DNA from: an uncultured bacterium
GTDB lineage: Bacteria > Actinomycetota > Coriobacteriia > Coriobacteriales > Coriobacteriaceae
NCBI GenBank assembly: GCA_905215525.1
Contig: CAJMQJ010000013.1
Span: forward strand, 1 to 30,437
Length of the DNA: 30,437 bases
Direction: 5' to 3'
Shown here: positions 1-7,470 of the stretch, in pieces
Layout of the letters: each line of letters starts with the position of its first letter
Position numbering within the stretch: the stretch's first letter is position 1
Made by a program: the position numbers and the translations under genes
The notes under the pieces: generated by a model
Told to the model about the DNA's origin: nothing
What the model saw: the letters and a program-made list of their open reading frames with translations, nothing else
Databases searched by the model: none

Positions 1-44
1 TTGAACGTCAGATTGTCCAAATGCGGCCCGCGCAGCGTCGAGCC

Positions 45-71
45 GTTACGCGGTTCGTAGAACCGCGTAAC
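45..71 (-). terminator. Hairpin downstream of lysS
   Basis: Perfect 11-bp inverted repeat (GTTACGCGGTT / AACCGCGTAAC, 5-nt loop) a few bases past the lysS stop codon. It has no U-tract on the minus strand, so it is a weak or Rho-assisted terminator or a 3'-end stabiliser. I recognise nothing in the remaining bases 1-44. Confidence 0.5.
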
Positions 72-74
72 TAG

Positions 75-2039
75 TTAGTACATCTTTGCGCCGGCGGGGA
101 TGGAGGCGTCGAGCTGGATCAGGTTGAGACGCTCCTCACCATCCTCCTCGTGGATAGCGCTGATGAGCATGCCGCAGCTGGGAATGCCCATCATCTTGCG
201 CGGAGGCAGGTTGGTGATGGCGAGCAGAGTCTTGCCGACCAGATCCTCGGGCTCATAATAACCGTGAATGCCGGAGAGGATGGTACGATCGGTGCCGGTG
301 CCGTCGTCGAGCGTAAAGTTCAGCAGCTTCTTGGACTTCTTGACGGCCTCGCACGCCTTGACCTTCACGGCGCGGAAGTCGCTCTTGGAGAAGGTATCAA
401 AGTCGACGAACTCCTCAAACAGCGGCTCGACGGCAATCTTGGAATAATCAACCGTGGGCTTGAGCGGCTTGACGAAGGGGCTCGCGGTGTTGCCGGCCTC
501 GGCAGCCTTGGCAGCAGCGGCACCGGACTGGAAACCCTTCTCGGGCTTCATGTGCGGGAACAGTAGCACGTCGCGGATGGAAGCCTGGTTGGTGAGCAGC
601 ATGACCACGCGGTCGATACCGATGCCGATGCCGCCCGCGGGAGGCATACCGTACTCGAGGGCGCGCACGTAATCCTCGTCGTACTCCATGGCCTCGTCGT
701 CGCCGCCAGCCTTCTCGGCCATCTGGGCGGCAAAGCGCTCGGCCTGGTCGACCGGGTCGTTGAGCTCAGAGAATGCGTTGGCGTACTCGTGACCGGCAAT
801 AACCAGCTCAAAGCGGTGCGTCAGGCGAGGGTCGTCCTCAAAGCGCTTGGCAAGCGGGCTGACCTCGATGGGGTAATCGCACACGAACGTGGGGTTGACG
901 ATGGTGTCCTCGCCCAGCTCATCGTAGATCTCGGCGATAATCTTGCCGGCGGTCCACTCGGGCTTAATCTCCAGGCCCTTCTCGCGTGCGGCGGCAGCAA
1001 GCTCCTCGACCGGCGTGTCGATGGTGACCTGCTTGCCGAGCACGTCGGAGACGATGTCGGTCATGGGACGGCTGGCCCACTCACCAGAAAGGTCGATGGT
1101 CTGGCCCTGGTACTCGATGACCTCGGGATTGCCGATGGCCTTGTTAGCCGCCTTAATGACACCCTGGGCGAGCGCCTTCATGCCCTCGAGGTCGGAGAAG
1201 GCACGGTAGGCCTCCATCGTGGTGAACTCGGGGTTGTGGGTAAGGTCCATGCCCTCGTTACGGAAGATACGGCCGATCTCGAACACGCGCTCAAAACCAC
1301 CGACGATGCAGCGCTTGAGGTGCAGCTCGGTGGCAATACGCAGGTAGCACTCCTGATCGAGCGCGTTGAAGTGCGTGATGAACGGCTTGGCAGTAGCGCC
1401 GCCCTGGATGGTCTGCAGGATGGGGGTCTCGACCTCCATGTAGCCGTCGGACTCCATAAAGCGACGGAAGGTGGAGAGAATCTGCGAACGCTTACGGAAC
1501 GTCTCGCGAACGTCGTCGTTGGCGATCAGGTCGACATAGCGCTGGCGATAGCGGGTCTCCTTGTCGGAAAGACCGTGGAACTTCTCGGGCAGCGGACGAA
1601 CGGCCTTGGCAAGCAGGGTCGCGCTCTTAGGGGCAACGGAAAGCTGGCCGCGCTGGGTGCGCACGACCACGCCGGTCACGCCCAGGATGTCGCCCAGGTC
1701 GAGGGACTTGAGCGTATTCCAGGCAGCCTCGTCCATGTCGTTGATTCGGCAGAACAGCTGAATCTCGGCAGTCGCATCGCGCACGACGATGAACATGATC
1801 TTGCCCTGACCGCGCTTGGCGACCACACGGCCGGCGATCTTCACGACGTCCTCGGTGTCCTCGCCATCGGCAAGCTCGGCGTACTTAGCCTCGATATCGG
1901 CAACGTAGTCCTCAAGCTCAGAGTGCTCGGGATAGGGGTTCTGGCCCGCCTCGAACAGGGCGGCGCGCTTGGCCAGGCGGGTGGCGCGCTCGTCGTTGAG
2001 CGTCGATGCCTGATCTGCGGCGTTCTGGTTCTCTGCCAT
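75..2039 (-). CDS. lysS: Lysyl-tRNA synthetase, class II, with C-terminal tRNA-binding domain
   Basis: Charges tRNA-Lys with lysine in the cytoplasm. The 654-aa protein has an N-terminal OB-fold anticodon-binding domain (about 65-150), then the class II catalytic core: motif 2 (FRNEGMDLTHNPEFT, about 265-280) and motif 3 (GIGIGIDRVVMLL, about 485-497). Ordinary bacterial LysRS ends soon after motif 3 at about 500 residues. Here a linker of about 45 residues leads into a second OB fold (541-654) of the Trbp111/EMAP-II type, the module normally seen at the C-terminus of MetRS or as free CsaA/Trbp111. The ATG start is preceded by GAGGAG at 7-nt spacing. The gene follows greA with a terminator-like hairpin between them. 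The synthetase identity is certain; that the appended domain binds tRNA non-specifically is inferred from the family. Confidence 0.97.
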   Translation of the reverse strand: MAENQNAADQASTLNDERATRLAKRAALFEAGQNPYPEHSELEDYVADIEAKYAELADGEDTEDVVKIAGRVVAKRGQGKIMFIVVRDATAEIQLFCRINDMDEAAWNTLKSLDLGDILGVTGVVVRTQRGQLSVAPKSATLLAKAVRPLPEKFHGLSDKETRYRQRYVDLIANDDVRETFRKRSQILSTFRRFMESDGYMEVETPILQTIQGGATAKPFITHFNALDQECYLRIATELHLKRCIVGGFERVFEIGRIFRNEGMDLTHNPEFTTMEAYRAFSDLEGMKALAQGVIKAANKAIGNPEVIEYQGQTIDLSGEWASRPMTDIVSDVLGKQVTIDTPVEELAAAAREKGLEIKPEWTAGKIIAEIYDELGEDTIVNPTFVCDYPIEVSPLAKRFEDDPRLTHRFELVIAGHEYANAFSELNDPVDQAERFAAQMAEKAGGDDEAMEYDEDYVRALEYGMPPAGGIGIGIDRVVMLLTNQASIRDVLLFPHMKPEKGFQSGAAAAKAAEAGNTASPFVKPLKPTVDYSKIAVEPLFEEFVDFDTFSKSDFRAVKVKACEAVKKSKKLLNFTLDDGTGTDRTILSGIHGYYEPEDLVGKTLLAITNLPPRKMMGIPSCGMLISAIHEEDGEERLNLIQLDASIPAGAKMY

Positions 2040-2061
2040 AAGTTAGCTCCTCAAACTAAAA

Positions 2062-2090
2062 CGCTCCCCAGGATTCGGTCCCAGGGAGCG
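2062..2090 (-). terminator. Intrinsic terminator or attenuator between greA and lysS
   Basis: Stem CGCTCCC / GGGAGCG with further internal pairing, followed on the minus strand by TTTT. It lies in the 79-nt gap between the greA stop and the lysS Shine-Dalgarno, so it can end greA transcripts or set the amount of read-through into lysS. Confidence 0.65.
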
Positions 2091-2118
2091 AAAACATACC
2101 TTTACGCGGGACCGTGGT

Positions 2119-2589
2119 CTAGCGTGCAATCTTGGCGATGGTGTAGACGCGGGTCTTGCCGGAAGGCGTAACGACCTCGACGGAGTCGCCCTCGCCGTGA
2201 CCGATGATGGCGTGGCCGACCGGAGACTCGTTGGAAATCTTGTGCTCGAGCGAGTTGGTCTCGGTGGTACCGACGAGCGTGACTTCCATGACCTCACCGT
2301 TGGGATCAATCAGAGAAACGGTGGAACCGATGGAGACGGTCAGATCACCTGTGGTGGCAGCAACCTGAGCGTTGGCAAGGATGGCCTGGATCTCGGCAAT
2401 ACGAGCGGCGTTCTGGGCCTGCTTGTCCTTAGCGGCGTCGTACTCGGAGTTCTCCGAAAGGTCGCCGAACGCGCGGGCTTCCTTGATGTCCTCGACGATC
2501 TCCTTGGCGTAATCGCCCTCACGCCAAGCGAGCTCCTCGACGAGCTTCTGGCGGCCCTCAGCGGTCAGTACGATCTGGCTTGCGTCCAT
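2119..2589 (-). CDS. greA: Transcription elongation factor GreA
   Basis: Binds the RNA polymerase secondary channel and stimulates cleavage of backtracked transcripts. The 156-aa length fits the family (about 158). Residues 1-75 form the antiparallel coiled coil, with the acidic tip carried in the segment DLSENSEYDAAKDKQ; the C-terminal half is the FKBP-like domain. I place the start at 2589 (MDASQIVLT) because GGGGAGA precedes that ATG at proper spacing. An in-frame ATG ten codons upstream has no such site and adds residues foreign to GreA. It sits between the tatA terminator and lysS. Confidence 0.95.
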   Translation of the reverse strand: MDASQIVLTAEGRQKLVEELAWREGDYAKEIVEDIKEARAFGDLSENSEYDAAKDKQAQNAARIAEIQAILANAQVAATTGDLTVSIGSTVSLIDPNGEVMEVTLVGTTETNSLEHKISNESPVGHAIIGHGEGDSVEVVTPSGKTRVYTIAKIAR

Positions 2590-2642
2590 ACGGATATCTC
2601 CCCAACTCTGATCAAACAATCAACTGTCAACAAAACGAAAAA

Positions 2643-2670
2643 GACCGGCTAGCCTGCGGGCAAGCCGGTC
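2643..2670 (-). terminator. Intrinsic terminator downstream of tatA
   Basis: Perfect 8-bp stem GACCGGCT / AGCCGGTC with a 12-nt loop, followed on the minus strand by TTTTTCGTTTTG. It separates tatA from greA. Confidence 0.85.
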
Positions 2671-2695
2671 AGGTGCTCACCCCAAAGGGATGGGA

Positions 2696-2971
2696 CTACT
2701 CTGCGTCCGCGTCGCTGTCCTCTGCCTGCTTCTTCTTGGCAGCAGCGAGCTTGGCCTCGAGCTCAGCGATCTCCTTGTCCTCCTCGGACTGCTCGACCAC
2801 GACCTCCTCGGCCTGCTTGGTCTCGGCCTTATCGTCGCCCTCCATACCCTCGCGGATATTCTTGACGGTAGAGCCGAGGGACTTGCCGAGCTTCGGCAGG
2901 TTCTTGGGCCCGAAGATAATCAGGACAACGACGAGAATAATGATGAGCTCAGGAGCCCTCAGTCCAAACAT
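2696..2971 (-). CDS. tatA: Sec-independent protein translocase subunit TatA/TatE
   Basis: Pore-forming component of the twin-arginine translocase, which exports folded proteins across the inner membrane. The 91-aa protein has a short N-terminal membrane helix (about residues 7-20), the FGP hinge, the amphipathic segment NLPKLGKSLG, and a long highly charged Glu/Lys/Ala tail predicted to be helical. The start at 2971 has GGAGG 5 nt upstream. The open frame continues upstream into tRNA-Pro, so longer versions are artefacts. No tatC lies in the window. A strong promoter with a palindromic spacer precedes the gene (3008-3036), so it is transcribed on its own. Confidence 0.92.
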   Translation of the reverse strand: MFGLRAPELIIILVVVLIIFGPKNLPKLGKSLGSTVKNIREGMEGDDKAETKQAEEVVVEQSEEDKEIAELEAKLAAAKKKQAEDSDADAE

Positions 2972-3007
2972 GTAGACCTCCACAATACAGCGAGACAAGC
3001 TCGAATG

Positions 3008-3036
3008 AGTATACCGCGGGTATCGCGGTATCACAA
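3008..3036 (-). promoter_or_regulatory. tatA promoter with palindromic operator-like spacer
   Basis: Minus-strand -35 TTGTGA (3031-3036) and -10 TATACT (3008-3013) are separated by exactly 17 bp. A perfect inverted repeat (ATACCGCG / CGCGGTAT, 5-nt centre, 3011-3031) fills the spacer and touches both hexamers, the classic place for a repressor or a MerR-type activator. The regulator is unknown. Confidence 0.65.
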
Positions 3037-3050
3037 CAATAGCTAAAAAA

Positions 3051-3072
3051 AGGGACCGCAAGAAGCGGTCCC
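3051..3072 (-). terminator. Intrinsic terminator of tRNA-Pro
   Basis: Stem GGGACCGC / GCGGTCCC with a 4-nt loop, followed on the minus strand by a run of seven T. It lies 12 nt beyond the tRNA CCA end. Confidence 0.88.
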
Positions 3073-3083
3073 TCCTCATGCTC

Positions 3084-3160
3084 TGGTCGGGTTGACTGGA
3101 TTTGAACCAGCGACCCCTGCGTCCCGAACGCAGTGCTCTACCAAACTGAGCCACAACCCG
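3084..3160 (-). tRNA. tRNA-Pro (anticodon CGG)
   Basis: A 77-nt cloverleaf read on the minus strand: acceptor CGGGTTG / CAACCCG, D arm GCTC...GAGC, anticodon stem CTGCG / CGCAG with loop TTCGGGA (anticodon CGG, reading CCG), T arm GCTGG-TTCAAAT-CCAGT, discriminator A and genomically encoded CCA. It lies between ispE and tatA with its own terminator. A TATAGT at 3169-3174 is a plausible -10 but lacks a convincing -35. Confidence 0.97.
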
Positions 3161-3209
3161 TTAGCTCGACTATAGTAACAAAGATTTCCGTCGCGTGCTA
3201 GAGAAATTT

Positions 3210-4106
3210 TTACTTCTTTGGCACTTCGATGCGAACCGTGTTGGGAATGAGCTCCGTCGCGCAGGACCACCAGCCGTTTTGCAGGGCAGCGTCGGCAAGC
3301 CTTTCGACCGTGGCGGCGGTGCCGCAAATGGCAAACGAGCAGGCGCCCGATCCACACACATCTACAGCAACCGTGCCGTCCTGTTTACGCAGCCAATCGA
3401 GAACCGTTTGAATCTGCGGCTCCATCTGTGCGGAAATGACGCCCAGGTTGTTATGGATGAGTGCATATGCCGTCTCGGCATCACCGGCACGCAAGGCAGA
3501 AGCTATCGCGCCGGGCTTGTCCGCAGGCACCGGGGCCTCGTCAAAACGTCGATAGGCTTCAATTGTCGAAACGCTTGCCTCGCGCGGCTTGACCAACACG
3601 ACGGGTGTTGCGGGCAGCACGGGATACTCAGTTGCCAGCACGTCTCCCCCACCTACGTAGAACGAAGGGCTCGCGTGCAAAAAGAACGGGACGTCAGCAC
3701 CAATGCCCCGCGCAATGTCGTCGAGCGCGGGGTCGGAGCGATCAATTCCCCAGAGCTCCGCCAAGGCGACAATGACCGCGGCCGCATCCGTCGAGGGACC
3801 GCCCAAGCCGGCGCACAATGGAATGCGCTTCTCAATCGTCACGCAGATGCTTGCCTCGCGACCATAATGCTCGGCCATAGCAACCGCAGCCCGATACGCC
3901 GTATTCTTTTGCATGGGAAAATCTGATGCCGGAACCGTCTGGACGGTCAGCGCCTGTGCCGGCGTAACCGTCACGGTATCGGAAAGACCGACAGCTGCCA
4001 TCAGGGAATCGACCCTGTGGTAGCCGCGGTCATCGCGCTCGGTATGAACCCCCAAGTAGAGGTTAATCTTTGCCGGCGCGGAAAGAGTCAGGGACCGATC
4101 GGTCAC
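3210..4106 (-). CDS. ispE: 4-diphosphocytidyl-2-C-methyl-D-erythritol kinase
   Basis: GHMP-family kinase that phosphorylates CDP-ME in the MEP pathway for isoprenoid precursors. In this 298-aa protein the N-terminal PAKINLYL (11-18) and the ATP-binding loop IPLCAGLGGPSTDAAA (95-110) are diagnostic. The loop reads GGPSTDAA where most homologues have GGGSSDAA, a tolerable GHMP variant. The start is GTG, preceded by GAGGAG inside the end of veg; veg stops only 2 nt upstream, so translation is probably coupled. The veg-ispE neighbourhood resembles that of Bacillus. Confidence 0.94.
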   Translation of the reverse strand: MTDRSLTLSAPAKINLYLGVHTERDDRGYHRVDSLMAAVGLSDTVTVTPAQALTVQTVPASDFPMQKNTAYRAAVAMAEHYGREASICVTIEKRIPLCAGLGGPSTDAAAVIVALAELWGIDRSDPALDDIARGIGADVPFFLHASPSFYVGGGDVLATEYPVLPATPVVLVKPREASVSTIEAYRRFDEAPVPADKPGAIASALRAGDAETAYALIHNNLGVISAQMEPQIQTVLDWLRKQDGTVAVDVCGSGACSFAICGTAATVERLADAALQNGWWSCATELIPNTVRIEVPKK

Positions 4107-4108
4107 CG

Positions 4109-4405
4109 CTAGTGCTCCTCGAGCTGATTGCCGAGCGGGGTAAAGATATGCTCGCCGCTCTCGGGGTCGAACAGCTCGACCTGACCGGTGAGGACATCGA
4201 TATACTGGTAGGACTGACGCGACTTGCGCCCGCGACGTTCGTCAACCTCGACGATAAAGACGGCGGGGTGGACGCTCTTGATGGTGCCCATGCGCTCGAC
4301 GACGCGGGTGCGGCCCATGTTGGCCTTCACCTTAACGCGATCGCCCACCATATCGGTCAGCTTCTCGTGGATGTCGTCGACGTGATTGACTTCCATCTCT
4401 TCCAT
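4109..4405 (-). CDS. veg: Veg family protein (DUF1021)
   Basis: Small conserved protein of 98 aa, matching the Veg family in length and in the central segment VKVKANMGRTRVVERMGTI. In Bacillus subtilis Veg stimulates biofilm matrix gene expression; its biochemical role is poorly defined, and transfer of that role here is inference. I use the ATG at 4405 because GGAGG lies 8 nt upstream; an ATG eight codons earlier lacks a ribosome site. The C-terminal segment RRGRKSRQSYQYIDVLTGQVELF suggests an SH3-like barrel. It is coupled to ispE just downstream. Confidence 0.88.
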   Translation of the reverse strand: MEEMEVNHVDDIHEKLTDMVGDRVKVKANMGRTRVVERMGTIKSVHPAVFIVEVDERRGRKSRQSYQYIDVLTGQVELFDPESGEHIFTPLGNQLEEH

Positions 4406-4519
4406 GAACAGGGCCTCCAGAAGGTGCAATTCAAAAAGGGGATAATACCCCTAAGATAGACAAAACTCTAATACTATAGCACCCTGCTGCCGGCATACGC
4501 AAGTAGCTAATTTGGCTAC

Positions 4520-4966
4520 TTACAGATTGTCGGTATCGAGGACGATGGTGAATGGGCCGTCGTTGACGAGGTCGACTTTCATATCGGCGCCAAAGATGCC
4601 GTGCGCCACGTGTTCGACATCTTGACGAACGAGCGTCAGGAAGTACTCGTAGAGCTCGTTGGCAACATCGGGCGCGCCTGCATCGGTAAACGACGGACGG
4701 CGACCGTGGCGGCAGTCAGCGAACAGCGTGAACTGCGACACCACGAGCATCTCGCCGTCGACATCGGCAAGCGCCAGATTGGTCTTGCCGTTCTCGTCCT
4801 CGTTGATACGCAGCCCGCGGAGCTTGCCCCACAGCTTGTCGGCCTCGGCACGCGTATCGCCATGGCCCACACCCAGCAGCACCAGGTAGCCGCGTCCAAT
4901 GCGACCCACGCACTCGCCGTCGACCGTCACGCCGGCGTTGAGCACGCGCTGCACCACCGCGCGCAC
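4520..4966 (-). CDS. dtd: D-aminoacyl-tRNA deacylase
   Basis: Hydrolyses D-aminoacyl-tRNA (and glycyl-tRNA-Ala), a proofreading step that protects translation. The protein has the expected 148 aa and both active-site motifs, SQFT (77-80) and NDGPFT (135-140; the usual form is NxGPxT). The start is GTG with GAGGAG 6 nt upstream, and it lies only 3 nt after the rdgB stop, so the two are co-transcribed and probably translationally coupled. Confidence 0.95.
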   Translation of the reverse strand: MRAVVQRVLNAGVTVDGECVGRIGRGYLVLLGVGHGDTRAEADKLWGKLRGLRINEDENGKTNLALADVDGEMLVVSQFTLFADCRHGRRPSFTDAGAPDVANELYEYFLTLVRQDVEHVAHGIFGADMKVDLVNDGPFTIVLDTDNL

Positions 4967-4969
4967 GGC

Positions 4970-5611
4970 CTACTCCTCGCCCGTCAGTTTGGCGGATAGG
5001 TGCTCGAGCGCATGGAATCGATGGCTGATGGCGTTCTTCTCGTCCGCCGTCAGCTCGGCCATGGTCTTGCCCGGCGTGTCGACCGGCAGGAACAGCGGGT
5101 CGTAGCCAAAGCCGTGATCGCCGCGGCCCTCGTGTGCGATAGTGCCCTCGCAGGCGCCCTCACCATAGGTGACCAAACCGTCCGTGTCGATGAGCGCAAC
5201 GACGCTCATAAAGCGCGCGGTGCGATCCTCGTCGGCCACGCCTTCCAGGTTAACGAGCAGCTTGGCGTTGTTGGCGGCATCGTCGCCATGCACGCCCGCA
5301 TAGCGCGCGCTATACACACCGGGCTCGCCGTCCAGGGCATCAACGACCAAGCCAGAATCGTCGGCAATGGCCATAAGGCCCGTCTCCTCGACCGCAGCCT
5401 GCGCCTTGATGATGGCGTTCTCCAAAAACGTCGTGCCGTTTTCCTCGGGGTCCTCAAAATCGCCCAGCTGGCCGAGCGCCACAAAGCGCACCTCGGGCAT
5501 GACCTTGCCCAAAATGGCCTCGATCTCGGTGAGCTTATGGGCGTTGCCCGTTGCCACGACAATGGTCGCCGCCGGGTCGAGGGTGTCGATGTCGATCTTC
5601 TCAAGTGCCAT
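4970..5611 (-). CDS. rdgB: XTP/dITP diphosphatase (RdgB/HAM1 family)
   Basis: Removes non-canonical purine nucleotides (dITP, XTP, ITP) by pyrophosphohydrolysis. The 213-aa protein carries the family motifs TGNAHK (21-26), ADDSGL (83-88), the SARYAG segment just after, and GFGYDPLF in the C-terminal half. The ATG is preceded by AAGGAGA. It is slightly longer than E. coli RdgB because of an N-terminal extension of about 12 residues. It is part of the rph-rdgB-dtd series. Confidence 0.95.
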   Translation of the reverse strand: MALEKIDIDTLDPAATIVVATGNAHKLTEIEAILGKVMPEVRFVALGQLGDFEDPEENGTTFLENAIIKAQAAVEETGLMAIADDSGLVVDALDGEPGVYSARYAGVHGDDAANNAKLLVNLEGVADEDRTARFMSVVALIDTDGLVTYGEGACEGTIAHEGRGDHGFGYDPLFLPVDTPGKTMAELTADEKNAISHRFHALEHLSAKLTGEE

Positions 5612-5719
5612 GAGTGGTCTCCTTGTCTCTATAGCAATGCCGCGCCGAGGGCGACGAGGGCCTCCGCCTCTCCCCTATCAATCAACGGCAGTCTTATACT
5701 TCGACGTTTTCCCAGATAA

Positions 5720-5756
5720 AACCTGCCAAAATAAACCTGTCCCTTTTTGGCAGGTT
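5720..5756 (-). terminator. Long hairpin overlapping the rph stop codon
   Basis: A perfect 12-bp stem (AACCTGCCAAAA / TTTTGGCAGGTT, 13-nt loop) whose 5' arm begins inside the rph TAA stop. It is followed on the minus strand by TTATC. It probably terminates or attenuates rph transcription ahead of rdgB. The loop carries GGGACAGG, which echoes other intergenic pieces in the window. Confidence 0.6.
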
Positions 5757-6480
5757 AGACGAGGGCCTGGCGCTGGAGCTCGATGAGCTCGGCAATACCC
5801 TTGTCGCCCAAATCGAGCAGGGCATTGAGGCGCTTGCGGTCGAAGGGAGCCTGCTCGCCAGTGCCCTGGAGCTCAATCATCTCACCGGTATCGGTGGCGA
5901 CAAGATTCATGTCGACCTCGGCGTGACTGTCCTCAGAATAATCCAGGTCGAGCAGGGTGTTGCCGTCGACAACTCCCATGGAAATCGCGGCGACCTGGCC
6001 CGTGAGCGGGATGCGCTCGATCTTGCCTGCCTCGACCCACATGGCAAGCGCATCGTGCAGCGCCACCCAAGCGCCGGTAATGCTCGCTGTACGCGTGCCG
6101 CCATCGGCCTGAATCACATCGCAGTCGACGGTGACGGTGTACTCGCCGAGTGCCTTCATGTTGACGACGGTACGCAGGCTGCGGCCAATGAGGCGCTCGA
6201 TTTCCATGGAGCGACCCTTGCGGTTGGCGTGCTCGCGCTTGCAGCGCTTGCCGGTCGATGCCGGCAGCATGGCATACTCCGCCGTTACCCAACCGGCCTT
6301 GGCGCCCTTGCGCCAGCCCGGCACGCCCTCCTCGATGGTGGCAGCGCACAGCACGCGCGTATCGCCAAACTCGGCCAGGCACGAACCGTGGGCGTGCTTC
6401 ATGACGCCGCGAGTAAGCTTGATGGGGCGCAACTCATCGGCGGCGCGACCGTTGGCGCGGTTGACCTGCATGTACTCCAT
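5755..6480 (-). CDS. rph: Ribonuclease PH
   Basis: Phosphorolytic 3'-5' exoribonuclease that trims tRNA 3' ends. It has 241 aa, typical for the family. The conserved segment KGRSMEIERLIGRSLR (about 88-103) and the phosphate-site GGTRTA (127-132) are present. The start ATG has AAAGGA at 7-nt spacing; a second ATG three codons in is possible. It is located 54 nt downstream of murI and upstream of rdgB, an arrangement common in many bacteria. Confidence 0.96.
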   Translation of the reverse strand: MEYMQVNRANGRAADELRPIKLTRGVMKHAHGSCLAEFGDTRVLCAATIEEGVPGWRKGAKAGWVTAEYAMLPASTGKRCKREHANRKGRSMEIERLIGRSLRTVVNMKALGEYTVTVDCDVIQADGGTRTASITGAWVALHDALAMWVEAGKIERIPLTGQVAAISMGVVDGNTLLDLDYSEDSHAEVDMNLVATDTGEMIELQGTGEQAPFDRKRLNALLDLGDKGIAELIELQRQALV

Positions 6481-6534
6481 AGAAAAATCCTTTCGGCAAA
6501 AGGTGTGGCGAAGGCTCTGACGGCGGCCTTACAT

Positions 6535-7419
6535 CTATTTCAGCTCATCGATATCGATATGCTCAATGCTCTTGAGCGGCTGACCAAAGATAAAGCTGCC
6601 CGCCACCGCAAACTCGGCAATGTTATCGGCCGTCGTGGCAAAACGATGCTGCGGCTCGGCGGCGTCGCCCGCCAGCTGCTCGCGGCGCGTGAGAATATCG
6701 GTCAGCTCGCGCGTGGTCTCCTCGGCGGAACTCACGACGCGCACCCCAGGCCCCAGCGCATGGCGGATAGGTCCCACCAACAGCGGAAAATGCGTACAGC
6801 CGAGCACCACGGTATCGATACCGTGGTCGCGCAGTGGCTCAACCGTGGCACCCACCAGCGCACGCACGGCAGGCGTATCGAAGATGTCCTCGTTCTCGAG
6901 CCACTGCTCTTGCAGATGCGCACCCGAGGCGAGCTCGTGTTCGACAACCTCGACAAAGCTCGAGGCGGGGCAGCCGTATACGTCGACGCCGGCATCTAGG
7001 TCCTGAATGGCGCGCGTGTAAGCGCCCGAGCGAATGGTGAGGTTGGTGGCGAGCACGCCCACCCGGCGCGTGCGGGTGCTGTTGATTGCCGCGCGTGCGC
7101 CCGGTGCGATCACACCGATGACGGGGACGTCGAGCACCTGCTGGGCCAAACGCAAGGCCGCAGCGGTCGCTGTATTGCAGGCGATGACCATAATCTTGAC
7201 GTCGTGCTTCGACAGCCAACGGCCCGCCTGCAGTGCAAACGAACGCACCTCGTCCTCGGTGCGGGTGCCATACGGGCAGCGTTTGGTGTCGCCAAAGTAG
7301 TAGACGGACTCGTGCGGCAACGCCGTCGCAATCGCGCGCGCAACCGTCAGACCGCCCAACCCAGAATCGAACACGCCAATCGGGCGCGTGTCACCTGCCG
7401 AATTCTCGATATCGGACAT
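6535..7419 (-). CDS. murI: Glutamate racemase
   Basis: Interconverts L- and D-glutamate, supplying D-Glu for peptidoglycan. This 294-aa protein has FDSGLGGLTV (17-26), DTKRCPYG (44-51), the first catalytic cysteine in ACNTATA (Cys81) and the second in GCTHFPLL near residue 206. It is somewhat longer than the typical 265-270 because of extra residues at both ends. It lies between the HAD phosphatase and rph. Together with murE it gives the region a cell-wall theme. Confidence 0.95.
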   Translation of the reverse strand: MSDIENSAGDTRPIGVFDSGLGGLTVARAIATALPHESVYYFGDTKRCPYGTRTEDEVRSFALQAGRWLSKHDVKIMVIACNTATAAALRLAQQVLDVPVIGVIAPGARAAINSTRTRRVGVLATNLTIRSGAYTRAIQDLDAGVDVYGCPASSFVEVVEHELASGAHLQEQWLENEDIFDTPAVRALVGATVEPLRDHGIDTVVLGCTHFPLLVGPIRHALGPGVRVVSSAEETTRELTDILTRREQLAGDAAEPQHRFATTADNIAEFAVAGSFIFGQPLKSIEHIDIDELK

Positions 7420-7470
7420 TACCTCACCAGTCTCTCTCGAAAAGACATGTCCAAGTGCGGCGACGCCGCG

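Noticed and set aside
2972..3154. N-terminal extension of tatA
   Set aside because: It would read through the tRNA-Pro gene, its terminator and the tatA promoter.
4438..4451. GGGGATAATACCCC with following T-run on the minus strand as the dtd terminator
   Set aside because: The stem is only 4 bp; too weak to call.
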